Below are positions 44,012 to 53,306 of a stretch of 64,000 nt of DNA, in pieces. The DNA lies in assembly GCA_963966275.1 (NCBI GenBank), contig CAWZYQ010000001.1, forward strand, positions 16,298 to 80,297, written 5' to 3'. A model generated the notes under the pieces. It was not told the DNA's origin and did not search any database. It was given only the letters and a program-made list of their open reading frames with translations. Within the stretch, counting starts at the first letter, position 1. The number at the start of each line of letters is the position of its first letter. Made by a program: the position numbers and the translations under genes. Origin of the DNA: UBA10427 sp003500135 (GTDB taxonomy: Bacteria; Bacteroidota; Bacteroidia; Cytophagales; Cyclobacteriaceae).

Positions 44012-44408
44012 TCTCAGTACCCTTCTTAAAATGATGGCGCAAGTTAGTTAATATGCCATATATTTCAAACCCAAGGAAAAACAAATACAAAACCGTAAAA
44101 TTGGCCACAAAAACTTTAGCGTTGGGCCTGTCAAGAAAAATGAACACGAGCGCCACACCCAGACTTATGAAAAGCCGGGCGACCATGATGCCAAAGTAAC
44201 TATTTACAAATTTCTCGGGCTGATGCTTTTGTACCTGGTCTAACACTAATAAACTAAGGGTGGTAAGTATAAAAAAGTATAAATAAAGGTATACAATATT
44301 GTGGTAAAGCCACTGCGGAAATGCACTACCTAAACCTTGAAAAATCAATACGATACCTGCAGTAAATACGAGTAACTGCAACGAGGATTTTAGAAAGAAC
44401 TTTTTCAA
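44004..44408 (-). CDS. small membrane protein in the ATP synthase operon
   Basis: 134 residues with four predicted helices starting from TTG 44408, whose TTGA overlaps the stop of atpZ. It ends by overlapping the atpB start. Its position, between AtpZ and the a subunit, is where an AtpI-type assembly protein is found in other bacteria. I do not see enough to call it AtpI by sequence; position is the only basis. Confidence 0.7.
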   Translation of the reverse strand: MKKFFLKSSLQLLVFTAGIVLIFQGLGSAFPQWLYHNIVYLYLYFFILTTLSLLVLDQVQKHQPEKFVNSYFGIMVARLFISLGVALVFIFLDRPNAKVFVANFTVLYLFFLGFEIYGILTNLRHHFKKGTEND

Positions 44409-44629
44409 TCTTTGGGTAAACTTTTGATGATTGAATAAAAGGCTGCCGCCAAAAATAAAAAAATGAGTATAACGGTGAAAAGTGGAAAGTTGAACTGCAG
44501 CCATTCATCAATTTTGTGGCCAATCCAATACCCCAGAAAAACCATTATACCCATTTGCAGGCCGAGGCCTGAATATTTTAAGTATTCACTAAAAGGATTT
44601 GATTTTTTGTTCGGGTTTTTTGGCATCAC
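44405..44629 (-). CDS. AtpZ/AtpI-family protein
   Basis: 74 residues: short Lys/Asn/Pro-rich N-terminus, then YSGLGLQMGIMVFLGYWIGHKIDEW and a second helix ending AFYSIIKSLPKD, the double-helix pattern with Glu of the AtpZ family, implicated in c-ring assembly and Mg2+/ion handling. Its first 41 bases overlap the 3' end of bactofilin in another frame, so the two are tightly coupled. Confidence 0.88.
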   Translation of the reverse strand: MMPKNPNKKSNPFSEYLKYSGLGLQMGIMVFLGYWIGHKIDEWLQFNFPLFTVILIFLFLAAAFYSIIKSLPKD

Positions 44630-45032
44630 CTTCTTTTATTGCACCATTGTCGCCAATCTTTATTTCTTTTTGGGTTATGCCCATTTTGCAGCTACCATTA
44701 AAGGTGGCGCCTGATTCAACGATCAGTTTATTGGTGACGATATCGCCGTGGACTACTGAGGTGTTTTTTAGAATGAGGAGGTCCGATATTTCTACAGTCC
44801 CTTTCACTTCTCCTTCAATCTCCGCATTTTGAGATACAATATTGCCATCTACATAAGAAGACTGGCCAAGGGCAATTTTAGACTTGCTTTTGATATTGCC
44901 GATTACCTTACCTTCAATTCTTATATTTCCAAATGACTCTATATTGCCTTCTAATATGGTTCCTTTTCCGATTTGGTTAGTTGAATCTCTGTGATCTTGA
45001 GCTGCCATGTTTACAGTTTTGTTTTTGAACAT
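44589..45032 (-). CDS. bactofilin (polymer-forming cytoskeletal protein)
   Basis: 147 residues; the core (about 25-125) is the repetitive bactofilin beta-helix: GTILEGNIESFGNIRIEGKV, GNIKSKSKIALGQSSYVDGN and IEGEVKGTVEISDLLIL. A second start at 45008 (MAAQ) is possible. Bactofilins polymerise into bundles that set cell shape, often working with an M23 peptidase. Here the peptidase gene lies 11 bases upstream in the same operon, and AtpZ follows with overlap. Confidence 0.95.
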   Translation of the reverse strand: MFKNKTVNMAAQDHRDSTNQIGKGTILEGNIESFGNIRIEGKVIGNIKSKSKIALGQSSYVDGNIVSQNAEIEGEVKGTVEISDLLILKNTSVVHGDIVTNKLIVESGATFNGSCKMGITQKEIKIGDNGAIKEGDAKKPEQKIKSF

Positions 45033-45043
45033 TTTTCAAATGT

Positions 45044-45907
45044 TTAGAAAGAAATAAACTCTTCCGGGTCGAGCGGTGATCCGTTGTACCACAATTCAAA
45101 GTGCAGATGTGGCCCGGTGGTTAATTCACCCGTGTTGCCAATTATTGAAATCACCTCCCCAGAATATACAAAATTACCAACTTTTTTTAATAAAGCCGAA
45201 TTATGTTTATATACGGAAATCATGTTGCCGCGATGCTGTATTGCCACAACATTTCCGAAATCCTGCGTCCAATCGGCAAATATTACCGTTCCATCGGCAA
45301 CTGCCTTTACAGGTTCGTTACTTTTAGATACGATATCTACACCATAATGATCTATTTTCAGATCGAAACCCCTACTGATAATACCATCTATGGGTTTGAA
45401 GAAATACACATCGTTCATCAGGTCCACATATTCGAAATTGGTGTTTTCAGTCAGCAATAAGTCTGCCGATTCAAACTCTTTTCTGAATTGCGAATCTATT
45501 GGGGTCAGGTTTTGTATTTCATCAGTAGATACCTTGGGCATTTTGACCCTTTCTCCTGAGTCGCGATTGATTTCTGCAACTTCACCACGTAAAATCGATT
45601 GGATGTTTTGCATGTACTGGTCCTTCATCCGCATTTGATTGTCAAGCGAATCAACTTGTCTCCTAAAATCAATCAATTCGTTGCTCAACACAAATACTTC
45701 GTGACGCGGATCGAACCACTGTGCCATTAATGTGCGGCTTAAATACAGACTTACCAACATCAAAACCACAAAAAAGGCAAATGAAATGAGAATTAATTTT
45801 GCATAGTTAAAACTTATGGTCGTTTTTTCGGCAAAATTTTCCTCGTTTCGTATAATCAGCAAATACCGATTTGTGAGCCAGTTGGATAAAGTTTTTCTAG
45901 ATTTCAA
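45044..45907 (-). CDS. membrane-anchored M23 (LytM) peptidoglycan peptidase
   Basis: 287 residues: one membrane anchor (about 33-60; LILISFAFFVVLMLVSLYL), a coiled coil (about 70-110) and an M23 domain (about 170-285) with DHYGVDIVS and TTGPHLHFELW, carrying the HxGxD and HxH zinc motifs. Cleaves peptide cross-links in the wall. Paired with bactofilin, it matches known shape-determining modules. First gene of the long minus-strand array and divergent from sprE. Confidence 0.93.
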   Translation of the reverse strand: MKSRKTLSNWLTNRYLLIIRNEENFAEKTTISFNYAKLILISFAFFVVLMLVSLYLSRTLMAQWFDPRHEVFVLSNELIDFRRQVDSLDNQMRMKDQYMQNIQSILRGEVAEINRDSGERVKMPKVSTDEIQNLTPIDSQFRKEFESADLLLTENTNFEYVDLMNDVYFFKPIDGIISRGFDLKIDHYGVDIVSKSNEPVKAVADGTVIFADWTQDFGNVVAIQHRGNMISVYKHNSALLKKVGNFVYSGEVISIIGNTGELTTGPHLHFELWYNGSPLDPEEFISF

Positions 45908-45933
45908 TGGCTAACGTTATTTTATTTGCGCAA

Positions 45934-45968
45934 CAAAAGTATATATAATCATTCAAACCATTGACAAT
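45934..45968 (-). promoter_or_regulatory. weak candidate promoter for the M23-bactofilin-ATP synthase array
   Basis: On the minus strand TACTTTTG (45934-45941) matches the -7 consensus; ATTG (45965-45968) lies 23 bases before it, a weak -33. The -7 box sits ~27 bases before the M23 start. I mark it as possible only. Confidence 0.3.
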
Positions 45969-45994
45969 ATTTACCTTATTTGTAATATTTTTCG

Positions 45995-48634
45995 GTGATT
46001 AACATAGAATTGAATAAAATATTGGAATTTTCTGTGATCCGGAGCATTCTGGCGTCTGTATTGGTGGGTTTGGTGGTTTTATCGGGCTGCTCTTCCAGCC
46101 GCCAGAATATATTCAGCAAATCTTATCATAACACTACGGCTCATTACAATGCTTATTTTTTAGCGAAAGAAGACATTGAGGAAGTAGAAGCTGCTATTTG
46201 GGATAGTTATGAGCCGGATTATAATAAAACTTTAAAAATCTTCGCGCCATACGATACCATTGTTGTAGCTCCTGTTTCGGATCAAATCGAAGAGGCCATT
46301 AAGAAAGCTTCACTGGCTATTCAGCGACATAGCAACAGCAAATGGGTTGATGATAGCTACATTCTGGTTGGCAAGGCCCGCATGTATCAAACCGATTTTG
46401 TGAATGCCATTGAAACTTTCAAATATGTGAATACCAAAAGTGAAGATGACGACGCGCGGCATGAAGCTTTGGTAAACCTGATGCGTACATTTATAGAATA
46501 CAATGAGCTTAACAACGCCGTTGCAGTTTCTGACTTCATTAAAAAGGAAAAACTCAATGAAGAAAATTATGAGCAATGGCAATTAATGATCGCCTATTTA
46601 TATGCTCAGGAAAACAGGTGGGACATGGTGTCGCCAGCGCTTGAGGAAGCAGTAAGTACATTGAATAAGAATGATAAAAGAGCCCGGTATCACTTTATTC
46701 TGGGTCAGATCTATCAACAACAAAATCAGGATTCTTTATCCTACTACCATTATCGTCGTGTTTTAAAAAGCAACCCCACTTACGAACTATCCTTTTACTC
46801 AAAGCTTTACATGGCCCAGGTAACACAACTCGCCGATGCCAGTAATTTGAAAAAAATCAGAAAATATTTCCGAAAGCTCTTGAGGGATAAGAAAAATGAG
46901 GAATATCGCGATAAAATCTACTACGAACTGGCAGGTTTTGAAATTAAAAATGGCAACCATGACATTGCAGTAAAACATTTAAAAAAATCATTGGAAGTTG
47001 GTCAAAACAATCAAACACAGCGAGGATATTCTTATATAAGGCTGGGGGAATTGTATTACGACCATTACCGAGACTACCGGATGGCCTCGGCGTACTATGA
47101 CAGTGTGGTAAGTGTTTTGCCTCGCGAAGACGAAAGGTACCCCAGGGTTTCGGAGCGACAGCAAATTCTGAAAGAGTTCGTTGAACAGCTCGAAATTATT
47201 GAAACGAATGACAGCCTTCTGGCGCTTGCCGCCATGCCCGAAGAAGATCTGGTGGCATACCTGACAGAATATGTTGAAGAAGAACGCGCCGCCGCCGAAG
47301 AAGCTGAAAAAGCTGCTAAGAAAGCCTCACGGAGATCGTCGGCAGGAGCTACCTTCGACCCTGATAATCCTGAACTTATCGGTACCGGAAGCGGGGATGG
47401 AGAATGGTATTTTTACAATCAATCACTCGTAAGCCGTGGTGTAAGTGAGTTTAAACAAACCTGGGGCGACAGACCTCTTGAAGATAACTGGAGGAGAAGC
47501 GCTAAAGATGTTGCCTTTACCAGTAGCGAAGATGAAGATATAGTTGAAACAGGAGAAGACCAGGCGGATGAAGTACCCCAGGAGGAGTTTTCAGTAACTA
47601 CTGAAGTTCAGCAGTTACGCGCTAATTTACCCGCAACACCTGAAGCAAAGCAGCAATTACTTGATGAGGTAGAAGAAGCTTATTTTAAATTGGGAAGTAT
47701 CTATGATTTTAAACTCGAAGAACCCGAAAATGCGGCAGATACGTTCGAAACCATGCTAGCCAGATTTCCTGATACAGGTTATGCCGCCGAAGTGATATAC
47801 GAGCTACACCTTATATATACCAATCTTGGCAACACGGATAAGGCTGAATATTACAAAAACCTTCTACTCACTGACCATCCCGGATCGGTATATGCCAAAT
47901 TGATTTTAAACCCTGATTATTTAAAACAAACAGACGAGGAAAGCGAAGAACTAAAAGCTTTATATGCCCGGGCTTATCATTTCTATGAAAGTGATTCCCT
48001 GCAAAAGGCCCAGGCTATGGTACACAGCGGCCTTGAGCAATACCCCAATAACCCATTTACAGTACAACTCGAATTATTGGATATATTGATAAAAGGTAAA
48101 ATTGAAGGTGAATACCGGTATAAATTCGAACTTCAGAAGTTTGTAGAGGCACAGGGAGAAACGGCATTGGGGCAATATGCTGCACAATTGCTCGAAGCAA
48201 CCAACACTTTTAAAGAAAAGGAAGCCAGGAGGAAAGGGGCTACTTTTATCCAGGACTTTGAACAGGAACATATATTTATTTTATCCTACATTGATCAGGA
48301 GCAACTCTCTGACCGTTTGCCTGCCGCAATGGACCACCACATTGATAACAACTTTCCCAATACTGGGCTGAATGTGGGCAACCTGATGCTCAACGATAAC
48401 CAGGCCATGGTCGTGGTGAACGAATTTGCCACTCAAGAACTTGCTATGGGGTTTTTACGTTCACTAAAAACGGAAAACTCTGTGATGGACAACTTTGATA
48501 AGTATGAAATTGATAAATTTGTAATTACGAAGGACAACTTTCAGCTACTTTATCAAACGAAAGCATTATCTGACTATTTGAAATTTTTTAATACCCATTA
48601 TAACGAGACCATTCATGGCAAAAAAGATCAATAA
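45995..48634 (+). CDS. sprE: SprE/PorW-type T9SS and gliding lipoprotein
   Basis: 879 residues from GTG 45995. Lipobox VVLSGC with Cys32, followed by the family hallmark YHNTTAHYNAYFLAKE and a long array of TPR-like helices; a charged central stretch (about 425-520) contains EERAAAEEAEKAAKKASRR. SprE (PorW) is required for type IX secretion and gliding in Flavobacterium and Porphyromonas, bridging PorE- and PorD-like parts. Overlaps the PBP1A start by 20 bases, so it is coupled to wall synthesis genes. Call rests on the N-terminal signature and TPR layout. Confidence 0.88.
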   Translation: MINIELNKILEFSVIRSILASVLVGLVVLSGCSSSRQNIFSKSYHNTTAHYNAYFLAKEDIEEVEAAIWDSYEPDYNKTLKIFAPYDTIVVAPVSDQIEEAIKKASLAIQRHSNSKWVDDSYILVGKARMYQTDFVNAIETFKYVNTKSEDDDARHEALVNLMRTFIEYNELNNAVAVSDFIKKEKLNEENYEQWQLMIAYLYAQENRWDMVSPALEEAVSTLNKNDKRARYHFILGQIYQQQNQDSLSYYHYRRVLKSNPTYELSFYSKLYMAQVTQLADASNLKKIRKYFRKLLRDKKNEEYRDKIYYELAGFEIKNGNHDIAVKHLKKSLEVGQNNQTQRGYSYIRLGELYYDHYRDYRMASAYYDSVVSVLPREDERYPRVSERQQILKEFVEQLEIIETNDSLLALAAMPEEDLVAYLTEYVEEERAAAEEAEKAAKKASRRSSAGATFDPDNPELIGTGSGDGEWYFYNQSLVSRGVSEFKQTWGDRPLEDNWRRSAKDVAFTSSEDEDIVETGEDQADEVPQEEFSVTTEVQQLRANLPATPEAKQQLLDEVEEAYFKLGSIYDFKLEEPENAADTFETMLARFPDTGYAAEVIYELHLIYTNLGNTDKAEYYKNLLLTDHPGSVYAKLILNPDYLKQTDEESEELKALYARAYHFYESDSLQKAQAMVHSGLEQYPNNPFTVQLELLDILIKGKIEGEYRYKFELQKFVEAQGETALGQYAAQLLEATNTFKEKEARRKGATFIQDFEQEHIFILSYIDQEQLSDRLPAAMDHHIDNNFPNTGLNVGNLMLNDNQAMVVVNEFATQELAMGFLRSLKTENSVMDNFDKYEIDKFVITKDNFQLLYQTKALSDYLKFFNTHYNETIHGKKDQ

Positions 48635-50939
48635 AAGCTTGCCTCCAAAGCGATACAAAAGAACCGTTAGGATCCTTTGGATTATTTTTTTAGTCGCGAT
48701 CGTATCTATTCCGCTTTATTTTACATCGGTCAAGAGCAATTTCCTGGGGCTTTTCGGGGAAATGCCAAGCTATAAGGCCCTCGAAAACCCTGAGAGTGAA
48801 AACGACCTCTCTTCGGAATTATATTCTGCCGACGGACTAGCGCTTGGAAAGTATTATCGGTTTAACCGGTCCCAGGCTACTTATGACGAACTGGCGCCGG
48901 AATTGATTCAGACCTTACTCGTTACAGAGGACGTCCGATTTTTCAACCATGCGGGCATCGACCTGAAAGGTCTTGTCCGGGTTTTTGTCAAAACTGTGCT
49001 TTTGGGAAACCGGGGTGCAGGAGGTGGTAGTACGATTACCCAGCAGCTTGCAAAAAATATTTTTAATACCCGCGAAACTCAGCACGAAGGTAGCCTTCAC
49101 AGGCTGAATTTTGGCCCCTTAAGCCTGATTGTCAACAAAACAAAAGAGTGGGTGCTGGCCGTGGAGCTGGAGAAGAAATTTACCAAGGAAGAAATAATGG
49201 CCATGTATCTTAACACCATTTTCTTTGGCAGTAATTCTTATGGCATTAAAGTCGCATCAAGCACTTTTTTTAATAAAACACCGGAAGAACTGGATTATCT
49301 CGAATCTGCACTACTTGTGGGAATGCTCAATAAACCGACGCGTTTCAATCCGGTGCTCAACCCTGATCATGCACTCGATAAGCGAAACGAAGTGCTCTAC
49401 AACTTATACAAGTACGACGAAATCTCTCGCGACCTTTATGATTCTTTACGATCGCAGCCCATTAAACTAAATTATCGCGTGGATGACCACAATGAAGGCC
49501 CGGCTCCTTATTTCCGTTCAGCGATACGGCCATTTTTATTAAACTGGACGGCTGAAAATGGATACGATCTCTTCGAATCCGGTTTGAAAATCTATAGTAC
49601 TATCGATAGCCGTATGCAGGAATATGCAGAGGAAGCAGTGGCCGAGCATATGAAATATCTACAGGAACTTTTCAATGCGCACTGGGATGGCGAAAACCCC
49701 TGGCGCGATGAAGATGGAAGGGAAATAAGGGGGTTTCTTGAAAAGTCTATAAAAAGAACTGATTCTTATAGAAATCTGGTTAGAAAATATGGCGCCAATT
49801 CGGACTCCGTCGAAATTGAACTGAACCGGAAGCGTAAAATGAAGGTCTTTACCTGGGAAGGTGAAAAAGACACTGTGATGAGCTATATGGACTCGTTGAA
49901 GCATTATAAAAAATTCCTGCAAACGGGCTTTATGGCCATGAACCCCAAAAGCGGGGAAATAAAGGCCTGGGTGGGAGGCATCAATCACCGTTATTTCAAA
50001 TATGACCACGTGATGCAAGGCCGAAGACAACCAGGCTCCACTTTTAAACCTTTTGTATACACCGCTGCCATTGATGCGGGTTATTCTCCTTGCTATACAG
50101 TGGCAGATGCACCTGTGACGTTTCAACAACCAGGACAGATCCCCCCTACTTATACACCGCAAAACTACAATCGAAAATTTACCGGTGAAGTGATGACAAT
50201 TAGACAGGGAATGGCGCGCTCCAAAAATTCAATCACTTCCTTTATGATGAAAAAAGTGGGGCCCCAAACTGTGGTTGACTACGCCAAAAGGATGGGTGTG
50301 GAAAGCCCACTAGACCCTGTGCCTGCACTATGTCTTGGTGTTAGTGATGTTACGGTTTATGAACTAGTGGGCGCTTATAGTACCTTCGTGAACAAAGGTG
50401 TTTATACAAAACCGCACTTTATCACGCGCATAGAAGATAAATACGGTAATATTATTGAAGAATTTCCACCGAGAACACGAGAAGTATTGAGTGAAGAAAC
50501 GGCCTATCTCATGGTATATATGCTTCGTGGCGCGACCGAAGAAAAAGGAGGAACAGGTCAGGGCATCAGTCCTGAAATTCGAATAGACAATGAAATTGGC
50601 GCTAAGACGGGTACTACACAAAATGCCTCTGATGGTTGGTTTGTGGGGCTTACTAAAGACCTGGTAGCCGGCGCCTGGGTAGGTGGCGATGACCGATCGA
50701 TCCACTTCCGAACTTCTGCCCTGGGCCAGGGAGCCCGAACGGCCATGCCGATCTGGGATATTTTCATGCAAAAAGTATATGCCAACGATTCCCTTGATGT
50801 TTCAAAAGGCAAATTCCCACGCCCAACCCGAAGGCTTTCTGTGGAAATAGATTGTGATGTTTATGAAACAGGTGAAGAAGCTGATTCGCTGGAAGTAACA
50901 AATGATTTTGAGGAACTGAGTGAAGACGACATCTTTTAA
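48615..50939 (+). CDS. bifunctional penicillin-binding protein 1A
   Basis: 774 residues: a cytoplasmic basic start, one membrane anchor (about 15-35), a GT51 glycosyltransferase domain (EDVRFFNHAGID near 100, GAGGGSTITQQLAKN near 137, ELEKKFTKEEIMAMYLN) and a transpeptidase domain with the SxxK tetrad in GSTFKPF (about 474), SKNS and KTGTT (about 664). Polymerises and cross-links peptidoglycan. Overlaps sprE at its start and uvrC at its end; the three genes form one strand-coherent cluster. Confidence 0.95.
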   Translation: MAKKINKSLPPKRYKRTVRILWIIFLVAIVSIPLYFTSVKSNFLGLFGEMPSYKALENPESENDLSSELYSADGLALGKYYRFNRSQATYDELAPELIQTLLVTEDVRFFNHAGIDLKGLVRVFVKTVLLGNRGAGGGSTITQQLAKNIFNTRETQHEGSLHRLNFGPLSLIVNKTKEWVLAVELEKKFTKEEIMAMYLNTIFFGSNSYGIKVASSTFFNKTPEELDYLESALLVGMLNKPTRFNPVLNPDHALDKRNEVLYNLYKYDEISRDLYDSLRSQPIKLNYRVDDHNEGPAPYFRSAIRPFLLNWTAENGYDLFESGLKIYSTIDSRMQEYAEEAVAEHMKYLQELFNAHWDGENPWRDEDGREIRGFLEKSIKRTDSYRNLVRKYGANSDSVEIELNRKRKMKVFTWEGEKDTVMSYMDSLKHYKKFLQTGFMAMNPKSGEIKAWVGGINHRYFKYDHVMQGRRQPGSTFKPFVYTAAIDAGYSPCYTVADAPVTFQQPGQIPPTYTPQNYNRKFTGEVMTIRQGMARSKNSITSFMMKKVGPQTVVDYAKRMGVESPLDPVPALCLGVSDVTVYELVGAYSTFVNKGVYTKPHFITRIEDKYGNIIEEFPPRTREVLSEETAYLMVYMLRGATEEKGGTGQGISPEIRIDNEIGAKTGTTQNASDGWFVGLTKDLVAGAWVGGDDRSIHFRTSALGQGARTAMPIWDIFMQKVYANDSLDVSKGKFPRPTRRLSVEIDCDVYETGEEADSLEVTNDFEELSEDDIF

Positions 50940-52752
50940 AGACGAATATTCTTTTGATACACCGAAATACACGCCCGATCAGGTAAAACATTTCCCTGAT
51001 AAACCGGGCGTGTACCGTTTTTATAATGATCAGGATGAAATCATTTATGTAGGAAAGGCCAAAAACCTGAAAAACCGGGTGAGCAGCTACTTTGCTGATA
51101 AAGCTGGGCACAATCGTAAAACCCTGCGGATGGTATATGAAATTCAGCATATACAATTTACCATCGTCAACACCGAATTTGATGCACTTCTGCTTGAAAA
51201 CAACCTGATCAAAAAAAATCAGCCAAAGTACAATATCCTACTCAAGGATGACAAGACCTTCCCCTACATCTGTGTCGCCAACGAGCGTTTCCCAAGAATT
51301 TACTCTACGCGCCGAATTCAACGCCATAAGGGCAAGTATTACGGGCCCTATGCCAGTGTTCGTGCCATGAAAAGCGTACTCGAACTGATCAGAAACCTTT
51401 ACCACATCAGAACCTGTAAGTACGACCTGAGTGAGGAAAATATCAATAAAGGTAAGTTCAAGATCTGTCTGGAATACCATATTGGCAAGTGCAAAGGCCC
51501 ATGTGAAAACCTTCAATCGGAAGAAGAGTATATGAAGGATATTGCCCAGGCCACGGAAATCCTTAAAGGCAACCTGGCGCCGGTTCGCCAACATTTCAGG
51601 GAAGAAATGCAATCGGCAGCCGAAAAGCTGGAATTTGAGCGGGCGCAGAATATGAAAGAAAAGCTCAACTTGCTGGAGAAGTTCCAATCCAAATCGATCG
51701 TGGCCAACCCTAGTATAACCAATACCGATGTTTTCGGGATTGTCTCTGACCAAAAGTGTGCATTTATTAGTTATCTGCGCATTGTTAATGGTGCGATCGT
51801 ACTTAGCGAAACCATAGAAGTAAAAAAGAAGCTGGAAGAAGACGATGCCGAATTGCTCACTCAAATGGTAATTGAGTTACGCGAAAAATTTAGGAGTAAC
51901 AGCATACAGGTTCTTACTAATGTACCGCTCACCTTTGAATTAAATGTCCAATCGGCAGTGCCCAAAATTGGTGACAAAAAACACCTGGTGGACCTGGCCA
52001 TAAAAAATGCCTTATATTATAAAAAAGAGCGGCTCAGTAGGGTTGATCCGGACTATTACCGGGAAAAACGCATTTTGAAACAACTTCAGGAAGATATGCG
52101 ATTGCAAAACCTGCCGGAGCATATCGAATGCTTTGATAACAGTAACCTACAGGGCAGCAACCCGGTTGCTTCCATGGTGTGCTTCAAAAAAGGTAAGCCT
52201 TCGAAAAAAGACTATCGCAAGTATCATATCAAAACCGTGACAGGGGCTAACGACTTCGCCTCTATGAAAGAGGTGGCGCTACGCCGTTACAAAAGATTGT
52301 TGGATGAAGAGCAGCCCCTTCCCGATCTCATTGTGATTGATGGCGGTAAAGGTCAATTGAATTTTGCTGTGCAGGCGTTGAAAGAACTCGACATCTACGG
52401 TGAAATTGCTATTGTGGGTATAGCAAAAAAACTGGAGGAGATTTATTACCCTGGCGATGAATTTCCTTTGCATATCAACAAAAAATCGGAGTCGCTTAAA
52501 CTCATCCAGCGCCTCAGAAATGAAGCCCACCGTTTTGCCATAACTTTTCACAGACAAACCAGAAGTAAAAACACATTTGCCACTCAATTGACCAATATTC
52601 CGGGGATTGGAGGTAAAACCGCGGAAAAGCTGTTGAAAAAATTCAGATCGGTCAAAAAAATCAAGGAAGCCAGTGTGACGGACCTTTCGGTGGTGGTTGG
52701 CGTGGATAAAGCACAAACTATATTGAATGCCTTGAATAACGAAACTCAATAA
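50920..52752 (+). CDS. uvrC: excinuclease ABC subunit C
   Basis: 610 residues, starting GTG 50920 and overlapping the PBP1A stop by 20 bases. N-terminal GIY-YIG nuclease (KPGVYRFYNDQDEIIYVGKAK), UVR motif region near 200-235, RNase-H-like 5' nuclease (ECFDNSNLQGSNPVASMV) and C-terminal helix-hairpin-helix pair (IPGIGGKTAEKLLKKF). Makes both incisions in nucleotide excision repair. Not obviously related in function to PBP1A; the linkage is likely incidental. Confidence 0.97.
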   Translation: MKTTSFKDEYSFDTPKYTPDQVKHFPDKPGVYRFYNDQDEIIYVGKAKNLKNRVSSYFADKAGHNRKTLRMVYEIQHIQFTIVNTEFDALLLENNLIKKNQPKYNILLKDDKTFPYICVANERFPRIYSTRRIQRHKGKYYGPYASVRAMKSVLELIRNLYHIRTCKYDLSEENINKGKFKICLEYHIGKCKGPCENLQSEEEYMKDIAQATEILKGNLAPVRQHFREEMQSAAEKLEFERAQNMKEKLNLLEKFQSKSIVANPSITNTDVFGIVSDQKCAFISYLRIVNGAIVLSETIEVKKKLEEDDAELLTQMVIELREKFRSNSIQVLTNVPLTFELNVQSAVPKIGDKKHLVDLAIKNALYYKKERLSRVDPDYYREKRILKQLQEDMRLQNLPEHIECFDNSNLQGSNPVASMVCFKKGKPSKKDYRKYHIKTVTGANDFASMKEVALRRYKRLLDEEQPLPDLIVIDGGKGQLNFAVQALKELDIYGEIAIVGIAKKLEEIYYPGDEFPLHINKKSESLKLIQRLRNEAHRFAITFHRQTRSKNTFATQLTNIPGIGGKTAEKLLKKFRSVKKIKEASVTDLSVVVGVDKAQTILNALNNETQ

Positions 52753-52784
52753 AAAAAGGCCGCCCATTCAAAATACGGGCAGCC
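52750..52784 (-). terminator. hairpin terminator on the minus strand
   Basis: GGC-C-GCCC (52758-52765) pairs with GGGC-A-GCC (52777-52784) around an 11-base loop with one bulged/mismatched pair; on the minus strand it ends in a T run. It serves the YcxB-like gene that stops at 52808. Confidence 0.7.
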
Positions 52785-52807
52785 TCCTCTCCAGTAGCCT
52801 GTTATAA

Positions 52808-53281
52808 TTATTTGATCAGATTCTTTCTTTTCAAAATGGTTTCCAGAAACTTCCTTTCATTCCCTGAATTGAACACCTTGAATGGCCAATAAATTATTTG
52901 CACTTTCGACATGAAAAGTGCATATCCTTTTTTGGTCTTTTTGGCCCGCTTTACCTGATCCCATTTTACGGGCATTCCTTGTTTAGTGGTTAGTTTGATT
53001 AGAATTTGCTGCGATGTGATTTCATATGAGAGCTTCTCAAACAGCATTTTTGTTTGGTCAAGTTGTGTGACTCCTGCAAACTGTATTAACCAAAACAACA
53101 GATACAAAACGTATGCTATCAAAGCGCCGGTGATCCACCAGTGCGAAGGAATAACAAATGCCATTGCACTAATAGCGATAACGATTAAAATCACCCACCA
53201 CTGTTGCTTCAAAACGCCGGTCATCGCAATTCTCACATAGGTGTTGGTATCCAGTTTGTATTTTTTTGTTTTAACAATCAT
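52808..53281 (-). CDS. YcxB-like membrane protein
   Basis: 157 residues: two membrane helices (about 28-65) followed by a basic C-terminal beta domain (ITSQQILIKLTTKQGMPVKWDQVKRAKKTKKGYALFMS) of the YcxB type (PH-like). Function unknown. Stands beside nadC with 25 bases between. Confidence 0.75.
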   Translation of the reverse strand: MIVKTKKYKLDTNTYVRIAMTGVLKQQWWVILIVIAISAMAFVIPSHWWITGALIAYVLYLLFWLIQFAGVTQLDQTKMLFEKLSYEITSQQILIKLTTKQGMPVKWDQVKRAKKTKKGYALFMSKVQIIYWPFKVFNSGNERKFLETILKRKNLIK

Positions 53282-53306
53282 TGTTGAATATTTCGCTTAA
53301 TTGGTG

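Noticed and set aside
49659..50162. 167-codon minus-strand open frame
   Set aside because: Antisense to the PBP1A transpeptidase region.
51238..51864. 208-codon minus-strand open frame
   Set aside because: Entirely antisense to uvrC, which is unambiguous by its catalytic motifs.
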